A stretch of DNA of 64,000 nt from NCBI RefSeq assembly GCF_002836515.1, contig NZ_PJBC01000013.1, positions 429,027 through 493,026 of the forward strand, in the 5' to 3' direction. The stretch comes from Pseudomonas sp. Choline-02u-1 (GTDB lineage: Bacteria > Pseudomonadota > Gammaproteobacteria > Pseudomonadales > Pseudomonadaceae). The position numbers and the translations under genes were made by a program. Of this stretch, positions 10,530 through 20,623 are shown in pieces (within the stretch, counting starts at the first letter, position 1; each line of letters opens with the position of its first letter). The notes under the pieces were generated by a model, which was not told where the DNA came from, made no database searches, and worked only from the letters and a program-made list of their open reading frames with translations.

Positions 10530-12434
10530 ATGAGTGTGGAAACTCAAAAGGAAACCCTGGGCTTCCAGACCGAGGTAAAGCAGCTGCTGCACCTCATGAT
10601 CCATTCGCTGTATTCGAATAAGGAAATTTTCCTTCGCGAATTGATCTCGAACGCCTCTGACGCTGTCGACAAGCTGCGCTTCGAAGCCCTGGCCAAGCCT
10701 GAGTTGCTCGAAGGTGGCGCTGAGCTGAAAATCCGTGTGAGTTTCGACAAGGACGCCAAGACCGTTACCCTCGAAGACAACGGTATCGGTATGAACCGTG
10801 ACGATGTGATCACCCACCTGGGGACCATCGCTAAATCCGGCACCGCCGATTTCATGAAAAACCTGTCCGGTGATCAGAAGAAAGATTCGCACCTGATCGG
10901 CCAGTTCGGTGTGGGCTTCTACTCGGCCTTCATTGTCGCCGACAAGGTTGACGTTTACAGCCGTCGCGCTGGCACCGACGCCAGCGAAGGCGTGCACTGG
11001 TCGTCCAAAGGCGAAGGCGAGTTCGAAGTCGCTACGATCGACAAGCCAGAGCGCGGCACCCGCATCGTCCTGCACCTGAAGTCCGGTGAAGACGAATTTG
11101 CTGATGGCTGGCGTCTGCGCAACATCATCAAGAAGTACTCCGACCACATCGCTTTGCCGATCGAACTGCCGAAAGAAGTCACTCCGGCCGAAGGCGAAGA
11201 GGCTCCAGCCGTTGAATGGGAAACCGTCAACCGCGCCAGCGCCCTGTGGACCCGTCCGCGCACTGAAGTCAAAGACGAGGAATATCAGGAGTTCTACAAA
11301 CACATTGCTCACGACTTTGAAAATCCGCTGTCGTGGAGCCACAACAAGGTTGAAGGCAAGCTCGAGTACAGCTCGCTGCTGTACGTGCCGGCTCGCGCGC
11401 CGTTCGACCTGTACCAGCGTGAAGCGCCGAAAGGCCTGAAGCTGTACGTGCAACGCGTGTTTGTAATGGATCAGGCCGAGTCGTTCCTGCCGCTGTACCT
11501 GCGCTTCATCAAAGGTGTGGTCGACTCCAACGACCTGTCGCTGAACGTGTCGCGTGAAATCCTGCAGAAAGACCCGATCATCGATTCGATGAAGACCGCG
11601 CTGACCAAGCGCGTGCTCGACATGCTGGAAAAACTGGCGAAGAACGAGCCTGAGCAATACAAGGGCTTCTGGAAAAACTTCGGTCAGGTCATGAAAGAAG
11701 GCCCGGCAGAAGATTTCGCCAACAAAGAGAAAATCGCCGGTCTGCTGCGTTTCGCATCGACTCAAGGTGACGACGGCGAGCAGAGCGTCGGTCTGGCCGA
11801 CTACCTGGCCCGCGCCAAGGAAGGTCAGGACAAGATCTACTACCTCACCGGCGAAACCTATGCGCAGGTCAAGAACAGCCCGCACCTGGAAGTCTTCCGC
11901 AAGAAAGGCATCGAAGTGCTGCTGCTGACCGATCGCATCGACGAGTGGCTGATGAGCTACCTCAGCGAATTTGACGGCAAGACCTTCGTCGACGTGGCGC
12001 GTGGTGATCTTGATCTCGGCAATCTGGACTCTGAAGAGGACAAGAAAGCCGCAGAAGAAGTCGCCAAGTCCAAGGAAGGCCTGGTCGAGCGTCTGAAAAC
12101 CGCGCTGGGCGATTCCGTGGCTGAAGTCCGCGTGTCCCATCGTCTGACCGATTCGCCGGCCATTCTGGCCATCGGCGATCAGGACCTGGGCTTGCAAATG
12201 CGCCAGATCCTCGAAGCCAGCGGGCAGAAAGTCCCGGATTCGAAGCCGATCTTCGAATTCAACCCAAGCCACCCGCTGATCGAGAAACTCGATGGCGAGC
12301 AGAGCGAGGAGCGTTTTGGCGACCTGTCGCACATCCTCTTCGATCAGGCCGCGCTCGCGGCGGGCGACAGCTTGAAGGATCCGGCCGCTTACGTGCGCCG
12401 TCTGAACAAGCTGCTGGTTGAACTGTCGGTTTGA
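10530..12434 (+). CDS. htpG: Molecular chaperone HtpG (Hsp90)
   Basis: HtpG is the bacterial Hsp90, an ATP-driven cytoplasmic dimer that helps remodel client proteins. The 634-residue product shows the GHKL ATPase domain: [17 protein letters not shown] with the catalytic Glu and Asn, [16 protein letters not shown] and [11 protein letters not shown]. The middle domain contains [10 protein letters not shown] with the conserved Arg, and the C-terminal dimerisation domain follows. Length is as expected. I chose the ATG of [12 protein letters not shown]. An ATG six bases upstream (MTMSVET) is nearer to the GGAG and may also be used. A terminator follows at once. Confidence 0.97.
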   Translation: MSVETQKETLGFQTEVKQLLHLMIHSLYSNKEIFLRELISNASDAVDKLRFEALAKPELLEGGAELKIRVSFDKDAKTVTLEDNGIGMNRDDVITHLGTIAKSGTADFMKNLSGDQKKDSHLIGQFGVGFYSAFIVADKVDVYSRRAGTDASEGVHWSSKGEGEFEVATIDKPERGTRIVLHLKSGEDEFADGWRLRNIIKKYSDHIALPIELPKEVTPAEGEEAPAVEWETVNRASALWTRPRTEVKDEEYQEFYKHIAHDFENPLSWSHNKVEGKLEYSSLLYVPARAPFDLYQREAPKGLKLYVQRVFVMDQAESFLPLYLRFIKGVVDSNDLSLNVSREILQKDPIIDSMKTALTKRVLDMLEKLAKNEPEQYKGFWKNFGQVMKEGPAEDFANKEKIAGLLRFASTQGDDGEQSVGLADYLARAKEGQDKIYYLTGETYAQVKNSPHLEVFRKKGIEVLLLTDRIDEWLMSYLSEFDGKTFVDVARGDLDLGNLDSEEDKKAAEEVAKSKEGLVERLKTALGDSVAEVRVSHRLTDSPAILAIGDQDLGLQMRQILEASGQKVPDSKPIFEFNPSHPLIEKLDGEQSEERFGDLSHILFDQAALAAGDSLKDPAAYVRRLNKLLVELSV

Positions 12435-12446
12435 TCACGTTGTAGG

Positions 12447-12475
12447 AAAAACCCGCTTCGGCGGGTTTTTTCGTT
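12447..12475 (+). terminator. Rho-independent terminator after htpG
   Basis: A 10-bp stem AAAAACCCGC / GCGGGTTTTT with a TTCG loop is followed by T-rich sequence, 12 bases after the htpG stop. Confidence 0.9.
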
Positions 12476-12503
12476 CTGGTGTTTACGCAATCAGGAGTCA
12501 GAA

Positions 12504-13232
12504 ATGAGCCAAGTCACTGTACGTTCCGTGGTCTATCAGATTGACGGCCAGGCCTATGAAGGTCGCCTGGCATTCGACGCCGAGCACAAGGCTGCGCGTC
12601 CGGGGTTGCTGATGGCGCCGAACTGGATGGGCGTCAGCGCCGGTGCTGAAGACATCGCCAAAGCGGTGGCCGCCAAGGGCTATGTGGTGTTGATCGCGGA
12701 TGTCTACGGCCAGACCGTGCGTCCGCAGAATGCTGATCAGGCGCTGGCAGCGATGATGCCGCTCAAGGACGACCGTGCGCTGTTGCGCAAGCGTCTGCAA
12801 GTGGCCTTCGAGCAATTGCAAAGCCAGGGCGAAGCGGCGGTTGATACGTCGAAACTGGCGGTGTTCGGTTTCTGCTTCGGTGGTTGCTGTGCGCTGGACC
12901 TGGCCCGCACCGGCGCGCCGGTAAAAGCGGCGGTGTCGTTCCACGGCACGCTGGATTCGCCGAACCCGGCGGATGCGCAGAACATCAAGGGCTCGGTGCT
13001 GGTGCTGCACGGCGCGTCCGATCCGTTGGTACCGAAGGAGCAATTGCCGGCGTTCGAAGATGAAATGAACGCGGCGAAGGTCGACTGGCAACTGCTCAGC
13101 TACGGCGGCGCGGTGCACTCGTTTACCGATCCGCACGCTAACGTGCCGGGCAAGATGATGTACGACGAAAAGACCGCCAAGCGCGCGTTCAAGTCGATGC
13201 ATGATTTGCTGGATGAGGTGTTCAAGGGCTGA
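12504..13232 (+). CDS. Dienelactone hydrolase family protein
   Basis: The protein is an alpha/beta hydrolase of 242 residues of the dienelactone hydrolase family. The nucleophile is Cys124 in GFCFGG, with Asp173 (GASDPLV) and His205 (AVHSFTDP) completing the Cys-Asp-His triad seen in dienelactone hydrolase. The exact substrate cannot be read from sequence. Members of this type are often general carboxylesterases rather than part of chloroaromatic breakdown, and no ring-cleavage genes lie nearby. An AGGAG site sits 7 bases before the ATG. Confidence 0.9.
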   Translation: MSQVTVRSVVYQIDGQAYEGRLAFDAEHKAARPGLLMAPNWMGVSAGAEDIAKAVAAKGYVVLIADVYGQTVRPQNADQALAAMMPLKDDRALLRKRLQVAFEQLQSQGEAAVDTSKLAVFGFCFGGCCALDLARTGAPVKAAVSFHGTLDSPNPADAQNIKGSVLVLHGASDPLVPKEQLPAFEDEMNAAKVDWQLLSYGGAVHSFTDPHANVPGKMMYDEKTAKRAFKSMHDLLDEVFKG

Positions 13233-13256
13233 TTTTTTCAGCGTCTGAACTGGTCT

Positions 13257-13352
13257 CTTCGCGAGCAAGCCCGCTCCCACAGGAGATGTGTGGTGTTAAT
13301 GGGATTCTGAAAACACCCTCCATCACTGTGGGAGCGGGCTTGCTCGCGAAGG
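13257..13352. repeat. REPIN (inverted pair of GTGGGAGC repeats)
   Basis: The arms CTTCGCGAGCAAGCCCGCTCCCACAG and CTGTGGGAGCGGGCTTGCTCGCGAAG are near-perfect reverse complements about 45 bases apart. This is the standard Pseudomonas REP doublet. It lies between two convergent genes, within 25 bases of each stop codon. Confidence 0.92.
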
Positions 13353-13375
13353 CTGACTTACAGGCGACACAGAAT

Positions 13376-14239
13376 TTAAGGTAGTTCGATCCGCTCGACT
13401 TCCCCCGGCACCGTCGGCCAATCCCCGGCTGCCCATTTGCGTCGGGCCTCATCAATCGCGGCCGGATCACTGGCAACAAAATTCCAGTTGATTCGCCTCG
13501 GGCCATCCAGCGGCGCGCCGCCGAACACCACGGCGTGCACATCGCTTTCAGCAAACAGGCTCATTTCTTCGCCTGCGGGCAGCACGACCAGTGCATGCGG
13601 CTCGATCGCCTCGCCATTCAACTGCGCATCACCGCTCAACACATACACCGCGCGTTCTTCGTGTTCGGCCGGAATCAGCAGCGTCGTCGCAGTCTGCATC
13701 TTCAGTTCGGCATACAGCGTAGGAGAAAGCACCGGAACCGGTGATTGCAGGCAAAAGCCTGACCCGGCAATCATGCGAATCTGCACACCGAGGTGATCGC
13801 TGACCGGCAGCGTCACTGCCGGGTGATGGCTGTAATGGCCCGGGCCCTGCTCGTGTTTCTTGGGGGAGGCCAGCCACACCTGCAGGCCGTGCAGGGTGAA
13901 GGTCTCGGCGAGCAGTGGCGCAGGCGTACGCTCGACGTGGGCGATGGCGCTGCCGGCGGTCATCCAGCTGACATCGCCGGCGCTGACAACCTGGTCGGAG
14001 CCCAGACTGTCCTTGTGCTGCAATTGCCCTTCGAACAGATAGGTAAGCGTCGACAGACCGATGTGCGGATGCTGGCGGATGTCCATGCCTTTGCCCGTCG
14101 GATAAATCGTTTCCAGCATGTGGTCGAAAAACACGAAAGGCCCGACGTTGCGGCATTTGGCTGACGGCAGCGGTCGCAGGATCGGCTGGCCTTCAACGTC
14201 TTCGGCGCGCGGGCGGATGATCAGGAGTGGCGTGTCCAT
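13376..14239 (-). CDS. Pirin family protein
   Basis: The protein is a bicupin of 287 residues of the pirin family. The metal-binding residues match those known in the family: His57 and His59 in RQHPHIG, then His101 and Glu103 in IAHVERTP. The N-terminal RPRAEDVEG and the C-terminal FGGAPLDGPRRINWNFVAS are also typical. Bacterial pirins have been described as quercetin dioxygenases or as binders of metabolic enzymes, but the role here is unknown. The start is the ATG of MDTPLLIIRP; the in-frame extension upstream has no conserved sequence. It is leftward, probably co-transcribed with the OsmC gene. Confidence 0.92.
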   Translation of the reverse strand: MDTPLLIIRPRAEDVEGQPILRPLPSAKCRNVGPFVFFDHMLETIYPTGKGMDIRQHPHIGLSTLTYLFEGQLQHKDSLGSDQVVSAGDVSWMTAGSAIAHVERTPAPLLAETFTLHGLQVWLASPKKHEQGPGHYSHHPAVTLPVSDHLGVQIRMIAGSGFCLQSPVPVLSPTLYAELKMQTATTLLIPAEHEERAVYVLSGDAQLNGEAIEPHALVVLPAGEEMSLFAESDVHAVVFGGAPLDGPRRINWNFVASDPAAIDEARRKWAAGDWPTVPGEVERIELP

Positions 14240-14300
14240 GGTGCATTCCAGGCTGAGCGGGAGATGCCAGAAGCATAACCCGCCGCTGGCATCGGGAGGG

Positions 14301-14717
14301 CTATTGGCTGTCGAAGCCTTGTGGGGCGTGGGTTTCAATGCTGACTTCGCTGGTGGTCATCAGCTTGTGAATCGGGCAGCGATCAGCGACTCGCAACAGT
14401 TCCTCGCGCTGGGCGTCAGTGAGTACCCCTTTGAGCGTCAGGGTCACATGCAGGGCGTATTTGCCTTTGTGCTCTTCGCTGTTGTCGCGCTTCACTTCGA
14501 CGCCCACGCCGGTCAGCGGGATGTCTTTTTTCTTTGCGTACATCTTCAGCGTCAGCGCTTTGCAGGCGCCGAGGGCGGCGTCGAAGTAGTCGTGTGGCTC
14601 TGGCGCGGTGCCTTCACCACCGGCGGTTTTCGGTACGTCGGCAAAGAATTCGTGGTCATCGATCTGGACGGTATGACGAAAACCTTCGGCAGAGACGGTA
14701 TTGACGGTAACAGTCAT
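14301..14717 (-). CDS. OsmC/Ohr-family peroxiredoxin-like protein
   Basis: This 138-residue protein has the OsmC fold with the two reactive cysteines, Cys52 in LGACKALTLKMYA and Cys114 in ADRCPIHKLM. Family members reduce organic hydroperoxides using these thiols. The sequence is nearer to the OsmC/YhfA subgroup than to Ohr, so peroxide substrate and reductant are uncertain. A GAGG site precedes the ATG. The pirin gene follows 61 bases downstream on the same strand. Confidence 0.88.
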   Translation of the reverse strand: MTVTVNTVSAEGFRHTVQIDDHEFFADVPKTAGGEGTAPEPHDYFDAALGACKALTLKMYAKKKDIPLTGVGVEVKRDNSEEHKGKYALHVTLTLKGVLTDAQREELLRVADRCPIHKLMTTSEVSIETHAPQGFDSQ

Positions 14718-14846
14718 GGAAACCTCACGGGCGGCAGGAAAAAGCGTGCGATCAAAACAGACCTTGCAGTTATAGAGCATTCCCGACAGTGGGCGTTCCG
14801 CTTTTCGGCAGGGATGAACCCTTATCGTTCGGGCGCGGTCTAGGCT

Positions 14847-15893
14847 ATGCCCATCTGCCGGAGATTACTTGTGTCCTTGTCTCGTTTGAGTCTTGCCTGC
14901 CTGCTGCTATTCGCCGGCAATGTAGGCGCCCGCGAATACACCTACAGCGATGCGCACCTGCACTACGTGGATTTCTTTCAGGAAAGCGCCGGTATGCAGA
15001 AATTGCTTACGGCCATGAAGGAAAATGCCATCGAACACGTGATGATTTCCGGCATTCCCGTGGCGAAGAAATGGCATGAAGACGAACCCAAGCGCCCGCG
15101 CTATTACGCCGGCGATGACGCCGATGCCTATTGGTACAGCGCCACGGATGTGATCATTGCCGACGCGGTGCAAAAACTCGCGCCAGAGCAGCGTCCGTAC
15201 TTTCATCCATTCCTGTCCGGCTTCAATCCCAACGACAAGAATTCCGCTGCGCACATTCAGCGCATGCTCGACCTGTATCCAGGGTTGTGGCAAGGCATCG
15301 GCGAGGTGTTTACCCGGCACGACGATCTGACCGCGCTGACCTCCGGCGACACACCTAGAGCCAACAACGAGGCAATGACCAAAATCTATCACCTCGCCGC
15401 TGAAAACGATCTGCCGGTGATGCTGCACTCCAACATCACTTCAAAGCGTGAGAAAAATCCGCTGTATCTGCAGGAAGTCGAAGAGCCGCTGCGCAATCAT
15501 CCGCACACGCGGTTCATCTGGGCGCACGCCGGCACCAGCGCCGAGATTCATCGGCATCAGACGCAATTGCCTTTCTTGTTACCCACTCTGACGCGCATGC
15601 TTGAAGCCTATCCGAATCTGTTTATTGATCTGTCGTGGAGCATGCTCACGCCGTACCTGCTGGACGAGCAGGGCAAGCCGCGCGCGCAATGGCTGGCGCT
15701 GGTGGAGAAATATCCCGAGCGCTTCATGCTTGGCTCTGACGTAGTAGGACGATTCAACAAACTCGGTCAGGAAATGCACAGTTACAAGCCGTTCCTCGAT
15801 GCGCTACCGGAAGGGGTAGCGCGCAAAGTCGCGCGGGATAATTTCCTGGCGACATTGCCGCGCGAAACAGGCAAACCCGCTGAGCAGCGCTGA
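14847..15893 (+). CDS. Exported amidohydrolase-family (TIM barrel) protein
   Basis: The protein has 348 residues. A hydrophobic N-terminus ending ...LLFAGNVGA-RE looks like a cleavable signal peptide, so the protein is probably periplasmic. The first metal-binding motif of amidohydrolase-2 proteins is present as DAHLHYVDFF (His37, His39). Later motifs are MLHSNI, IWAHAGTS, FIDLSWSM and FMLGSDVVGRF with the final conserved Asp. Related enzymes are decarboxylases, lactonases or hydrolases, and nothing nearby points to a substrate. No clear ribosome site is seen before the ATG, and a GTG about 25 bases downstream is an alternative start that keeps the signal peptide. Confidence 0.8.
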   Translation: MPICRRLLVSLSRLSLACLLLFAGNVGAREYTYSDAHLHYVDFFQESAGMQKLLTAMKENAIEHVMISGIPVAKKWHEDEPKRPRYYAGDDADAYWYSATDVIIADAVQKLAPEQRPYFHPFLSGFNPNDKNSAAHIQRMLDLYPGLWQGIGEVFTRHDDLTALTSGDTPRANNEAMTKIYHLAAENDLPVMLHSNITSKREKNPLYLQEVEEPLRNHPHTRFIWAHAGTSAEIHRHQTQLPFLLPTLTRMLEAYPNLFIDLSWSMLTPYLLDEQGKPRAQWLALVEKYPERFMLGSDVVGRFNKLGQEMHSYKPFLDALPEGVARKVARDNFLATLPRETGKPAEQR

Positions 15894-16030
15894 GCCGTCA
15901 GCCCAAGGGTTCGAACTCGCCGCTCGTCTGCCTATCGCCTTTTCGTCTTACGTAATTTCCAGACAATGCCGATACCTTCTAAAGCAACCCGCTGCAGGCT
16001 GACGCAGCGCTTTTGGAAGGAGCCAGAGTG

Positions 16031-17656
16031 ATGAATATCCGTAGTCTCAATATTGCCCCGCGCGCCGGTCTCGGTTTCGGCCTGCTGGCCTTGATGGTGT
16101 TTGCCCTTGGGGCGTTCGCCTTGCTGCAAATGTCGAACATGCGTGCGCAGTCCGATGAAGTCGACAACAACTGGCTGCCGAGTGTAATGGCGGTCGGGGA
16201 GATGAGTCAGGACATGCTGCGTCTGCGCGCGTTGACCATGCGCCTGTTGCTCAACCGCGATGCCAAGGCTCTGGAGCAGAACGTCACCAAGCTCAACGAG
16301 CTGCGCAGCGGCTTGACTGAAGCGCAGCAGCGCTATGACGTTCTGATCGCGTTGCCCGAGGAGCGCGCGCTGTTCGATCGCTTCAAGGTTGCCGAGCACA
16401 AATATCTGGAGCTGCAGGCGCAAGTCCTACAGCTGTCGGCGCAGAATCGGGTCGCTGAGGCTTCGGCGATCCTCAATGATCAGATGAGCCCGCTGGCCGA
16501 TGAGATTGCCGTGACTCTGCGCGATCTGGTCGAGATGAATAAACACAATGCCAATCTGGCCACCGAGGCTGCACGGGCGGTCTTCAGCCAGTCGCGGGTG
16601 TGGGTCGGGGTGATGATCGCCATGGCCGCGCTGATTACCGTTGGGCTGGCAGTGCTGCTGACGCGCAGCATTGTCGTGCCATTATCGCAATCGCTCAGCG
16701 TGGCCGAGGTCGTCGCCAGCGGCGATTTGACTGGCGACATTCACATCGCTGGCGCAGACGAGCCGGCGCGCCTGCTGCAGGCGCTGAAAAGCATGCAGCA
16801 CAATCTGCGCGATACCATCCGCCGCATTTCCGAGTCGTCGACCCAGTTGGCCTCGGCCGCCGAAGAACTCAGCAGCGTCACCGAAGATGCCACTCGCGGC
16901 TTGCATCAGCAGAGCCAGGAAATCGAACAGGCCGCCACTGCGGTCAACCAGATGACGGCGGCGGTGGAAGAAGTGGCGAACAACGCCGTAGCGACCTCCG
17001 AAGCCTCCCGTGAGTCCGACCGCATCGCCCGCCAAGGGCGCGAGCAAGTTCAGCAGACGGTGACGTCGATCGAGTTTCTCGCCGGCGATGTCACCAATAA
17101 TGCCGCGCAGGTCGAGGCGCTGGCGCAAAAGGTTCATGGCATCAGCAAAGTGCTGGACGTGATTCGCTCGATCGCCGAACAGACCAATCTGCTCGCCCTC
17201 AACGCCGCCATCGAAGCCGCGCGCGCCGGTGATGCCGGGCGTGGTTTTGCAGTGGTTGCCGATGAAGTGCGGGCGCTGGCTCATCGCACCCAGCAGTCGA
17301 CTCAGGAAATCGAGCAGATGATCGGCGGGATTCAGCAGGGCACCGATTCGGCAGTCAACTCGATGCAGCAAAGCAACGCACGGGCACGTTCGACCCTGGA
17401 GCTGGCCAAGGGCGCAGGTTCGGCGCTAGAGGAAATCGCTTCGGCGTTTACCTTGATCAACGAGCGCAATCTGGTCATCGCCAGTGCCTCGGAAGAGCAG
17501 GCAGCGGTGGCGCGCGAGGTGGATCGCAATCTGATGAACATCCGCGATCTGGCCATGCAGACATCTGCGGGGGCTAATCAGACCAGTGCGGCGAGTCAGG
17601 ATTTGTCGCGCCTGGCGGTGGATCTGAATGGAATGGTGGCGCGGTTTTCTGTCTGA
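16031..17656 (+). CDS. Methyl-accepting chemotaxis protein
   Basis: This is a transmembrane chemoreceptor of 541 residues. It has TM1 at about 12-35 and a periplasmic four-helix-bundle sensor region (about 36-185) with [23 protein letters not shown]2 lies at about 190-212, a HAMP linker follows, and the methyl-accepting signalling domain has its invariant hairpin tip starting near residue 383 ([18 protein letters not shown]). The ligand is unknown. The ATG follows GGAAGGAG. Upstream, GCCGATA at 15968-15974 fits the -10 of a flagellar sigma (FliA) promoter, but the matching -35 is poor. It appears monocistronic. Confidence 0.95.
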   Translation: MNIRSLNIAPRAGLGFGLLALMVFALGAFALLQMSNMRAQSDEVDNNWLPSVMAVGEMSQDMLRLRALTMRLLLNRDAKALEQNVTKLNELRSGLTEAQQRYDVLIALPEERALFDRFKVAEHKYLELQAQVLQLSAQNRVAEASAILNDQMSPLADEIAVTLRDLVEMNKHNANLATEAARAVFSQSRVWVGVMIAMAALITVGLAVLLTRSIVVPLSQSLSVAEVVASGDLTGDIHIAGADEPARLLQALKSMQHNLRDTIRRISESSTQLASAAEELSSVTEDATRGLHQQSQEIEQAATAVNQMTAAVEEVANNAVATSEASRESDRIARQGREQVQQTVTSIEFLAGDVTNNAAQVEALAQKVHGISKVLDVIRSIAEQTNLLALNAAIEAARAGDAGRGFAVVADEVRALAHRTQQSTQEIEQMIGGIQQGTDSAVNSMQQSNARARSTLELAKGAGSALEEIASAFTLINERNLVIASASEEQAAVAREVDRNLMNIRDLAMQTSAGANQTSAASQDLSRLAVDLNGMVARFSV

Positions 17657-17673
17657 GTGAACAGGCGGCGCGA

Positions 17674-17770
17674 CCCTGTAGGAGCTGCGGCACGCTGCGA
17701 TCTTTTGATGTTGATTCAAGATCAAGGTCAAAAGATCGCAGCCTCGTTTCACTCGTCAGCTCCTACAGGG
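17674..17770. repeat. TGTAGGAGCTGC-family hairpin repeat
   Basis: Two arms, CCCTGTAGGAGCTGCG...GCTGCGATCTTTTGA and TCAAAAGATCGCAGC...CAGCTCCTACAGGG, are reverse complements around a short AT-rich centre. This second palindromic repeat family occurs four times in the window. It lies between the convergent chemoreceptor and DUF3108 genes. Confidence 0.88.
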
Positions 17771-17773
17771 CAA

Positions 17774-17799
17774 ATAAAAAGCCCCGCATTCGCGGGGCT
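17774..17799 (-). terminator. Terminator of the purM-purN-DUF3108 operon
   Basis: On the minus strand AGCCCCGC, loop GAAT and GCGGGGCT are followed by TTTTTATTTG, just downstream of the DUF3108 stop. Confidence 0.85.
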
Positions 17800-17819
17800 C
17801 TTTAGGTCCAGCAGCAGGA

Positions 17820-18533
17820 TCAGCTGCCTTTGACAGCCTTGCCGTTGACCGTGCCGTCCTGGAGCATGATGTTGTACTCCTTGCCGTCAGTCTCGACCTG
17901 TTGCAGACGCACCAGCAGGTAATCCCAATCCTTGGCGAACCAGAGCACGGTGATGCGCTTGCTTTGTGTCGGGTCGCGCACGCGTTCGACCTTGATCGCG
18001 TCGATCTGGCCGGCCTTGGTGTCGACCTTTTCCGACCCCAGCACACGGAAGTCGTAGGTATCGACTTCGCCGTCGTCGACGACCTGATAGCTCATGCTTT
18101 TCTTGCCGGCGGCGACGTCGTGCTGCAGCGCCAGTTGATAGGTCGATTTGTCGACCATGCCGCGATTCAGCGGGATCTTCACCGCATCGCCACGGTCAGT
18201 ACCGGTCACCAGTTTGTTGGCCCAGTCGAAGTCCAGATCAGCCTTTTTCGCTTTGCCCAGACCGCCGCGTTCGAAGTGGTAGGACTGTGGCAGCAGGGTG
18301 TCCTTGTCCAGCTTCAGGGTGCTTTCTTCGGTCAGGCTGGCGATCATCATCGACGCCTTGAAGCTGAGTTTCCAGACACCGTTGGCTTCCTTGGTCAGGC
18401 TGCGTTCGGCGGTGCCGCTCATGGGCAGCTGCTTCCAGTCGGCGGTGTAGCTGGCGGAGAACGGTTGAAGGTCCGCTGCCTGCGCGAAGGGCAGGGCGAG
18501 CAGAGCGCAAGCGAAGAGCAGGGCGCGACGCAT
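17820..18533 (-). CDS. DUF3108 domain periplasmic protein
   Basis: The protein has 237 residues, with a signal peptide MRRALLFACALLALPFAQA. The mature part matches the DUF3108 family (a beta-rich periplasmic domain): ADLQPFSASYTADWKQLPM, a central SYHFERGGLGKAKKADLDFDW, and KVERVRDPTQSKRITVLWFAKD. The function is not established. It begins 8 bases after the purN stop with an AGGAG site overlapping the junction, so it is the third gene of the purM-purN operon. No link to purine metabolism is obvious. Confidence 0.85.
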   Translation of the reverse strand: MRRALLFACALLALPFAQAADLQPFSASYTADWKQLPMSGTAERSLTKEANGVWKLSFKASMMIASLTEESTLKLDKDTLLPQSYHFERGGLGKAKKADLDFDWANKLVTGTDRGDAVKIPLNRGMVDKSTYQLALQHDVAAGKKSMSYQVVDDGEVDTYDFRVLGSEKVDTKAGQIDAIKVERVRDPTQSKRITVLWFAKDWDYLLVRLQQVETDGKEYNIMLQDGTVNGKAVKGS

Positions 18534-18541
18534 AATATCTC

Positions 18542-19192
18542 CTAGTGTCGAATCAAGTGGCCGCTGGCGGCGAGCAGCTGGCCGTCGAGTAAAGCACCCT
18601 GTTCACCGAGTGTCAGCCTGCCTTCGGCAAACCAGCGTACCGCCATCGGATAAATCAGGTGTTCCTGAACGTGGACTCGTTGCGCCAGACTCTGCGGCGT
18701 GTCGTGCAACTCTACCGGTAATACTGCTTGTACGACCAGTGGTCCGCCATCGAGTTCCTCGGTGACGAAGTGCACGGAGCAGCCATGTTCCGTGTCGCCG
18801 GCCTCCAACGCACGCTGATGAGTGTGTAACCCTTTGTATTTGGGCAGCAGTGACGGATGGATGTTGAGCAGGCGACCCTGATAGTGGCGAACGAAATCAG
18901 CACTGAGAATGCGCATGAAGCCGGCCAGTACCACGAGCTTGGGGTTGAATTGGTCGATCAGTTCGATCAGCGCGGCATCGAAGGCCTCGCGGCCCTCGAA
19001 TGCCTGGTGATCCAGCGAGCGGGTAGCAATGCCCGCATCGCGGGCGCGTTGCAGGCCGTAGGCGTCGGCGCGGTTGGAAATCACCGCAGCGATGCGGACC
19101 GGGCTGTCGCCGGTCCGCGTGCTGTCGATCAGAGCCTGCAAGTTACTGCCGGTGCCGGACAACAGCACCACGACATCACAGGGCTTTGGCAT
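18542..19192 (-). CDS. purN: Phosphoribosylglycinamide formyltransferase 1
   Basis: PurN transfers the formyl group of 10-formyltetrahydrofolate to GAR in de novo purine synthesis. The 216-residue protein has the N-terminal LLSGTGSNLQALID (phosphate-binding loop). It has the catalytic region NIHPSLLPKYKGLHTHQRAL with the conserved His, and HFVTEELDGGPLVVQ. The start is the ATG of [13 protein letters not shown], which shares a base with the purM stop (TGATG). An in-frame extension further upstream lies inside purM and is not conserved. Translational coupling to purM is likely. Confidence 0.97.
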   Translation of the reverse strand: MPKPCDVVVLLSGTGSNLQALIDSTRTGDSPVRIAAVISNRADAYGLQRARDAGIATRSLDHQAFEGREAFDAALIELIDQFNPKLVVLAGFMRILSADFVRHYQGRLLNIHPSLLPKYKGLHTHQRALEAGDTEHGCSVHFVTEELDGGPLVVQAVLPVELHDTPQSLAQRVHVQEHLIYPMAVRWFAEGRLTLGEQGALLDGQLLAASGHLIRH

Positions 19193-20250
19193 CAGTGGGC
19201 CTTGAGGTTCTTCAGCTCGACCTGCGCAGCGCCTTCGGCGGCTACGGCGATCTGACCGATGACCCAAGGCTGCTCGCCAGCGTCACGCAGGGTGTTCAGG
19301 GCGATTTCGACGTGCTCCTGAGCCACACAGATGACCATGCCCACGCCGCAGTTGAGCACGCGGTGCATTTCGGTTTCGTCAACGTTGCCTTTCTCTTGCA
19401 GCCAGTCGAACACGGCCGGGCGAGTCCAGCTGGCCACGTCAACTACAGCCTGTGCGCCTTTTGGCAGTACGCGCGGGATGTTGTCGAGCAGGCCGCCACC
19501 GGTGATGTGCGCCATGGCCTTGACCGCGCCAGTGTCCTTGATCAGCTTGAGCAGTGGCTTGACGTAGATGCGGGTCGGGGCCATCAGCAGGTCGGCCAGC
19601 GGCTTGCCGTCGAGCTGAGTGTTTTCGATGTCGGCACCGGAGACTTCGATGATCTTGCGGATCAGCGAGTAGCCATTGGAGTGCGGGCCCGACGATGGCA
19701 GGGCGATCAGCGCGTCGCCGGTGGCGACTTTCGAGCCGTCGATGATCTCCGACTTTTCCACGACGCCGACGCAGAAGCCGGCCAGGTCGTAGTCTTCGCC
19801 TTCGTACATGCCTGGCATTTCAGCGGTTTCGCCGCCGACCAGCGAGCAACCCGACAGTTCGCAGCCAGCGCCGATGCCGGTAACAACCTGGGCGGCGGTG
19901 TCAACGTTCAGTTTGCCGGTGGCGTAGTAGTCGAGGAAGAACAGCGGCTCGGCGCCGCACACCACCAGATCGTTGACGCACATGGCGACCAGGTCGATGC
20001 CGATGCTGTCGTGCTTGTTCAGGTTCAGCGCCAGACGCAGCTTGGTGCCGACGCCGTCGGTGCCGGAGACCAGCACGGGCTGCTTGTAGCCGGCCGGGAT
20101 TTCGCAGAGGGCGCCGAAACCGCCCAGGCCGCCCATGACTTCCGGGCGCGCAGTGCGCTTGGCGACGCTCTTGATGCGTTCGACCAATGCTTCACCGGCG
20201 TCGATGTCTACACCGGCGTCCTTGTAGCTCAGGGAGGGTTGCTTGCTCAT
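19192..20250 (-). CDS. purM: Phosphoribosylformylglycinamidine cyclo-ligase (AIR synthetase)
   Basis: PurM is the ATP-dependent cyclase that makes aminoimidazole ribotide, two steps after PurN in purine synthesis. The 352-residue protein has the expected N-terminus with [18 protein letters not shown], then [47 protein letters not shown] and a late [16 protein letters not shown]. The motifs and length are those of a complete enzyme. It is the first gene of a leftward operon with purN and the DUF3108 gene. Confidence 0.98.
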   Translation of the reverse strand: MSKQPSLSYKDAGVDIDAGEALVERIKSVAKRTARPEVMGGLGGFGALCEIPAGYKQPVLVSGTDGVGTKLRLALNLNKHDSIGIDLVAMCVNDLVVCGAEPLFFLDYYATGKLNVDTAAQVVTGIGAGCELSGCSLVGGETAEMPGMYEGEDYDLAGFCVGVVEKSEIIDGSKVATGDALIALPSSGPHSNGYSLIRKIIEVSGADIENTQLDGKPLADLLMAPTRIYVKPLLKLIKDTGAVKAMAHITGGGLLDNIPRVLPKGAQAVVDVASWTRPAVFDWLQEKGNVDETEMHRVLNCGVGMVICVAQEHVEIALNTLRDAGEQPWVIGQIAVAAEGAAQVELKNLKAH

Positions 20251-20623
20251 GATCCAGGCCTTTAGGGGAGGGGATTCAGGGGGTAACGACCGAGTTCAGC
20301 GGGAACGTCGAACTCGATGGGCGATCGCCTCACGCGAGTTTCGAGGGGCCCGGCTGTTGCCGGTCTGCGAAGGCGCGCGATTTTATCAGGCTTGAGGGGC
20401 AGCGGCCATCCTCGCACCGACGGGCAGGGCCATATCGATGGAAATTTTTTGCAATCGCAGGGTATGACTGCCTGTATAAGGTGTGGCGATTAACCGTCTA
20501 TCGTTAGGACTGTGCAAAAACTTACCGCCACTGCGTGAATGTTTTGCCAGAGGTGAGGGTCACAGCCTTGCTCAAACGGTTCACGCGGCGTGTTCCAGCC
20601 GCTCCTGTCGACGGGAATTTTCC
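20251..20623. other. Divergent intergenic region, purM / DUF2066
   Basis: This 373-base gap separates the leftward purM operon from the rightward DUF2066 gene, so it must contain both promoters. I see no repeat of the REP type and no convincing small gene. TTGCAA (20449) and TATAAG (20475) resemble promoter hexamers but are 20 bases apart, too far for a standard sigma-70 promoter. Confidence 0.5.

Noticed and set aside
10164..12332. Very long open reading frame on the minus strand opposite htpG
   Set aside because: It is the mirror of htpG codon bias in GC-rich DNA. It has no ribosome site, start context or known domain, and the plus-strand gene is certain.
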